Part shown: positions 60,780-64,000 of the stretch, in pieces | Layout of the letters: each line of letters opens with the position of its first letter | Numbering within the stretch: position 1 is the stretch's first letter | Assembly: GCA_964035795.1 (NCBI GenBank) | Contig: OZ038324.1 | Span: 496,001-560,000 of the forward strand | Source of the DNA: Pterobdella sp. o SKG-2022 | Lineage: Eukaryota; Annelida; Clitellata; Hirudinida; Piscicolidae | Length of the DNA stretch: 64,000 bases | Direction: 5' to 3' | Notes under the pieces: model-generated | Databases searched by the model: none | What the model was told of the DNA's origin: nothing | What the model saw: only the letters and a program-made list of their open reading frames with translations | Translations under genes and position numbers: made by a program

Positions 60780-62220
60780 ACGACCACAACTTCTATTCCT
60801 CGGACCTGTGAGTGCGAAGATGGCTGGTCAGACCAATCTTTGCACTAAATTGTCTTGAGCAATGTGAACAAGGATACGCTGAAGTAGAAGAGGCAGTACT
60901 CACTCTTATTTTGCGACGCTGGTGTTTCTGCTCTTGCTCTTCCACACGCCTGGTTTCAAAGCTCGACACACCAGTAGAAACAGTGCTGCGCCAGAAAGTC
61001 CGGTCTCGAGCTATTTCTTTCCAAGTGTCCGGATCAATGTTGCAATTTTTTAGAGAAGCCTTCAGTGTGTCCTTATATCGCTTCCTCTGACCTCCAAGAG
61101 AGCGCTTGCCTTCAACCAGCTCACCGAAAAGCAATCGCTTTGGCAGTCGTTTGTCGGGCATTCTGAGTACGTGCTTTGCTCACCTGAGCTGAAAGCTCTT
61201 GAGAAACACACGAATACTCCCCATTTTAGCTCTTTGGAGTACTTCTGTGTCGGGCACTTTGTTCTGCCAACGGATGCAAAGCAATTTCCGAAGGCATCGC
61301 ATGTGGAAAAAGTTCAGCTGTCTGGCGTGACGACCATACACAATCCATGTGTATAGTAATGTAGGAAGAATGATTGCACGGTAAACTTTCAGCTTGGTCA
61401 AAAGGCTGATCCCTCTTCTTTCCCACACCTTCTTTCTTAATGTGCCGAAGGCTGAGCTGGCTCTTGCGATTCTGTAGAGAACCTTTTTGTCGATACTGAC
61501 AGAATGTGACAATGTGCTGCCGAGGTATATGAACTTTTTTGCCACTGTAAGCTTTTCGCCGTTGACTGTGATAACTGGCTTTGTGTAGAGAGCTTTGGGA
61601 GCCGGCTGATACATCACTTCAGTTTTCTTGATACTTATTGTTAAGCCAAAGTTGTCACAAGCTTTGGCGAACCGGTTTAAGCTTTCCTGCATAATCGACT
61701 GTGTACCAGCATTTAATGCGCAGTCGTCAGCAAAGAGAAAGCCGCGGGCAATGCCTTTTTGAACTTTGGTTTTTGTCTGAAGTCTAAGTAAGTTGAACGG
61801 TTTTCCATCAGCTTGGAATTTGAAGTTGACTCCAATGTCACCAAGGCAAAAAGCGTCAGTCAGCATAGCTGAAAACATCATACTAAAAAGAGTTGAAGCA
61901 AGAACGCAGCCCTGATTTACGGCACTTGTGGCTGGAAACGGCTTTGAATACACCCCATCATTTTGCACTCTGGCTTGCATACCGTCATGAAACTGTCTGA
62001 CCATAGTAATAAACTTAGCTGGACAGCCGAACTTGGCCATGATCTCCCAGAGTCCTTTTTTGCAGACAGTATCGAAAGCCTTCGTCAGGTCTACAAAATT
62101 TGTGTAAAGACCGACGTTCTGTTCTTGACACTTTTCTTAGAGTTGACGTGCTGCAAAGATCATGTTCGCTGTGCCATGCCCTGGTCTGAACCCACACTGA
62201 CTTTCTGGCAATTGTCAAGA
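60780..62220 (-). mobile_element. LINE with RT palm, thumb and C2H2 end
   Basis: Minus strand: FGCPAKFITMVRQFHDGMQA, SAVNQGCVLASTLFSMMF, catalytic GFLFADDCALNAG (about 61730-61770), NFGLTISIKKTEVMYQPA, KKFIYLGSTLSHSVS, after a frameshift near 61170 MPDKRLPKRLLFGELVEGKR and a C-terminal finger CSHCSRQFSAKIGLTSHLRT. The 286-codon open stretch shows it is fairly recent. 5' truncated near 62220. Confidence 0.93.
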
Positions 62221-62229
62221 TAATGATAA

Positions 62230-62820
62230 TATGAGTTTCATGGACTGGTCAAGAAGGGCTTTGCTGTTGAATATTTTTTTCACTTCCATGTGATTTTTAT
62301 GCGATATATTTTTCTAAGTATTCAGAAACAAGTGCAACAGTAGAAAAACTATTAAACCTGGTTTCTCTTCAGAATCAAGCGCATCTTATCCAGACGTTTA
62401 ACCAGTTGTTGTGTGCCATTGTCAAGAGCTTTTATTATGCATATATGTTGTTCAGAAATTTTTATTAACAGTGTAATACAGGTTAAAGGTCTCACAAAAA
62501 AGAAACGTTCTTCTGGTACGTTGCATGATAATTTAAATATTGAATTTTTATCCCTATTTCTGCGAGTTCACGATATCGAGGTAGAGTTTGATTTCCATCA
62601 ATTTAATCGCTTTATTAAACATGACTTGCAAATATAAATTAAATGTTTGTAAATTTTTATTTTGTTATTCAAAGTAACAAAACATCTGCTGTGCGGTGGA
62701 AGCAAGGGCATGCTCCATTGCGCACTTCTTTTGCTCTAACAAATTTTCCACAAAAAAGCAAGGGTTTTCAGTTTACAGCAGCTTTTTAATGGGCAGAGAG
62801 CGCTAAAAATGTCTGGACTT
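62230..62820. other. No feature recognised
   Basis: AT-rich DNA; a 74-codon open frame at 62413-62637 has no recognisable domain. Confidence 0.45.
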
Positions 62821-62834
62821 TCTTCTTTTTCTTT

Positions 62835-62990
62835 TTGTTATTTTGGGAGGTCTTTTTCTTTTGGTAGTTTCAATATTGGATCATTAAATGGGAAGAGTAT
62901 AGAGTTGTGTGAAGAGTTGTTGAGGAGGGAGGTTGGTATTTGTTGTATCCAAAAAGGGGGAGGAGAAGCATGGGCTCAAAATTCTTAGGT
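62835..62990 (+). mobile_element. LINE endonuclease N-terminus fragment
   Basis: Plus strand: FGSFNIGSLNGKSIELCEEL and REVGICCIQ, the first strands of an AP-type LINE endonuclease. It abuts a LINE in the opposite orientation. Confidence 0.75.
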
Positions 62991-62999
62991 AGTTTAGTA

Positions 63000-63603
63000 T
63001 CAGTATCATTTTATTAGAGTCAGTATCTTTTTTTTTCAAGGGGTCATTGACTTTTTTCCACGTCCTAACCCTTTCTCTTTTTTCACCTTGTCGTAGGCAT
63101 TTTTAAGACCTAACTCAAACCCACGACAAAAGTTTTGCATCATAATCTTCTAAACTAACCTTAGTCTTCTCCTTTCTCTACTGCCTTCTACCTCAAAACT
63201 CCACGCCTGCTTAACACACTCATCATCCCTTTTCCTCACAACATGCCCCAGCCATCTCAAACCCCTTTGTCTCACCACTTCAACAATTGTATTATCCAAC
63301 CCCAATCTAACCATCAATTTCTTTGTACTCACACCATCAGGTAGCTGCACAACACACATCATTCAAAGCATCCGTTTTTCTGTTCTTCTCAAAATACTCC
63401 CTTACACAAGTTTCAGAACCATATGTCATGACAGGCCTCACACATGTCCCATAAATTTGCTCTTTGATATTCCATGTATATCTTTTTGAACGTAACATGG
63501 AAGACATAGTGTTGAATGCCTTCGATTCCAGCCATATCCTTCGTGTAACAGCTAGCTCACTTCTTCCCCCACCAATCATATTATCCCCTAGATAACAAAT
63601 ATT
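63000..63603 (-). mobile_element. LINE 3' end, tandem copy 1
   Basis: Minus strand: PNNICYLGDNMIGGGRSELA, TGTCVRPVMTYGSET-type block, [38 protein letters not shown]. Same family as 37321 and 38330. Confidence 0.87.
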
Positions 63604-64000
63604 ATTTGGTCTTCCCTTCCTCTACTGCCTTCCACCTCAAAACTCCACGCCTGCACAACACAATCATCATCCCCTTTCCTTACAACATGACCCAGCCATC
63701 TCAAACCCCCTTGTCTCACAACTTCAACAATCGTATTATCCAACCCCAATCTAACTTCATCTCACACCACACATTATTCTTTTGCTCTCTTCAAAATACT
63801 CTCTTCAACGGACCTTACTACTCAAGTTTCTGAGCCATATGTCATGTCTCACACATGTCCTATAAATTTTTTCTTTAATATTCCATGTATATCTTTTATC
63901 ACGTAACATAGAAGACATATTGTTGAATGCCTTCCATACCAGCCATATCCTTCGTGTAACAGGTGGCTCACTTCCTCCTCCACCATTCATATTGCCCCTA
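63604..64000 (-). mobile_element. LINE 3' end, tandem copy 2 (runs off the window)
   Basis: Minus strand: [37 protein letters not shown], then [10 protein letters not shown] and [14 protein letters not shown], running straight into copy 1. Several in-frame breaks. Confidence 0.85.

Overview
This is a eukaryotic, invertebrate-metazoan window. Its genes are split into many short exons with GT..AG introns, it is AT-rich, and it is crowded with non-LTR retrotransposons, Penelope-like elements, tRNA-derived SINEs, DNA transposons, foldback elements and minisatellites. The host genes I could assemble by hand are ABCB7, an ARHGAP19-like RhoGAP, WDR53, two CAP-superfamily genes, one LDL-receptor class A (LDLa) gene and one modular cysteine-rich secreted-protein gene. 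I cannot name the species; a marine or freshwater invertebrate (cnidarian or lophotrochozoan grade) is only a guess.

Layout. 0.4-11.7 kb (minus): a signal-peptide gene built from alternating two-exon cysteine modules. It is interrupted by a 200-N gap, a 1.38 kb pure (GT)n tract and three truncated LINE copies. 7.6-9.6 kb and 16.8-18.8 kb are inverted copies of each other. 18.8-19.6 kb and 24.3-25.1 kb are a second inverted pair, and the copies at 16.8-18.8 and 18.8-19.6 kb lie back to back. 12-16 kb holds SINEs, an L2-like LINE and a Penelope-like element. 20.4-21.5 kb (plus): a complete seven-exon CAP gene. 22.2-23.8 kb: LINE and Gypsy remains. 24.9-26.4 kb (minus): five exons starting with an LDLa domain.

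29.0-45.9 kb (minus): an 18-exon ABCB7 gene (701 codons plus stop, phases consistent throughout). Its introns contain LINEs, a Penelope-like element, a Tc1-like transposon with a LINE nested in it, several copies of one interspersed repeat, a SINE and minisatellites. 46-49 kb: L2-like LINE, other LINE pieces and a piggyBac remnant. 50.0-53.4 kb (plus): a nine-exon ARHGAP19-like gene, convergent with a five-exon WDR53 gene (53.9-56.4 kb, minus). 57-59 kb: SINEs and the first four exons of a second CAP gene. 60-64 kb: LINE debris.

The most novel item is the modular cysteine-rich gene. Type A exons carry C-x(6,7)-C-x-C, type B exons carry C-x5-C-x4-C, and each A+B pair forms a symmetrical phase 1-1 unit. 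Exon models were made by eye from translation, splice sites and phase; no alignment or transcript was available.
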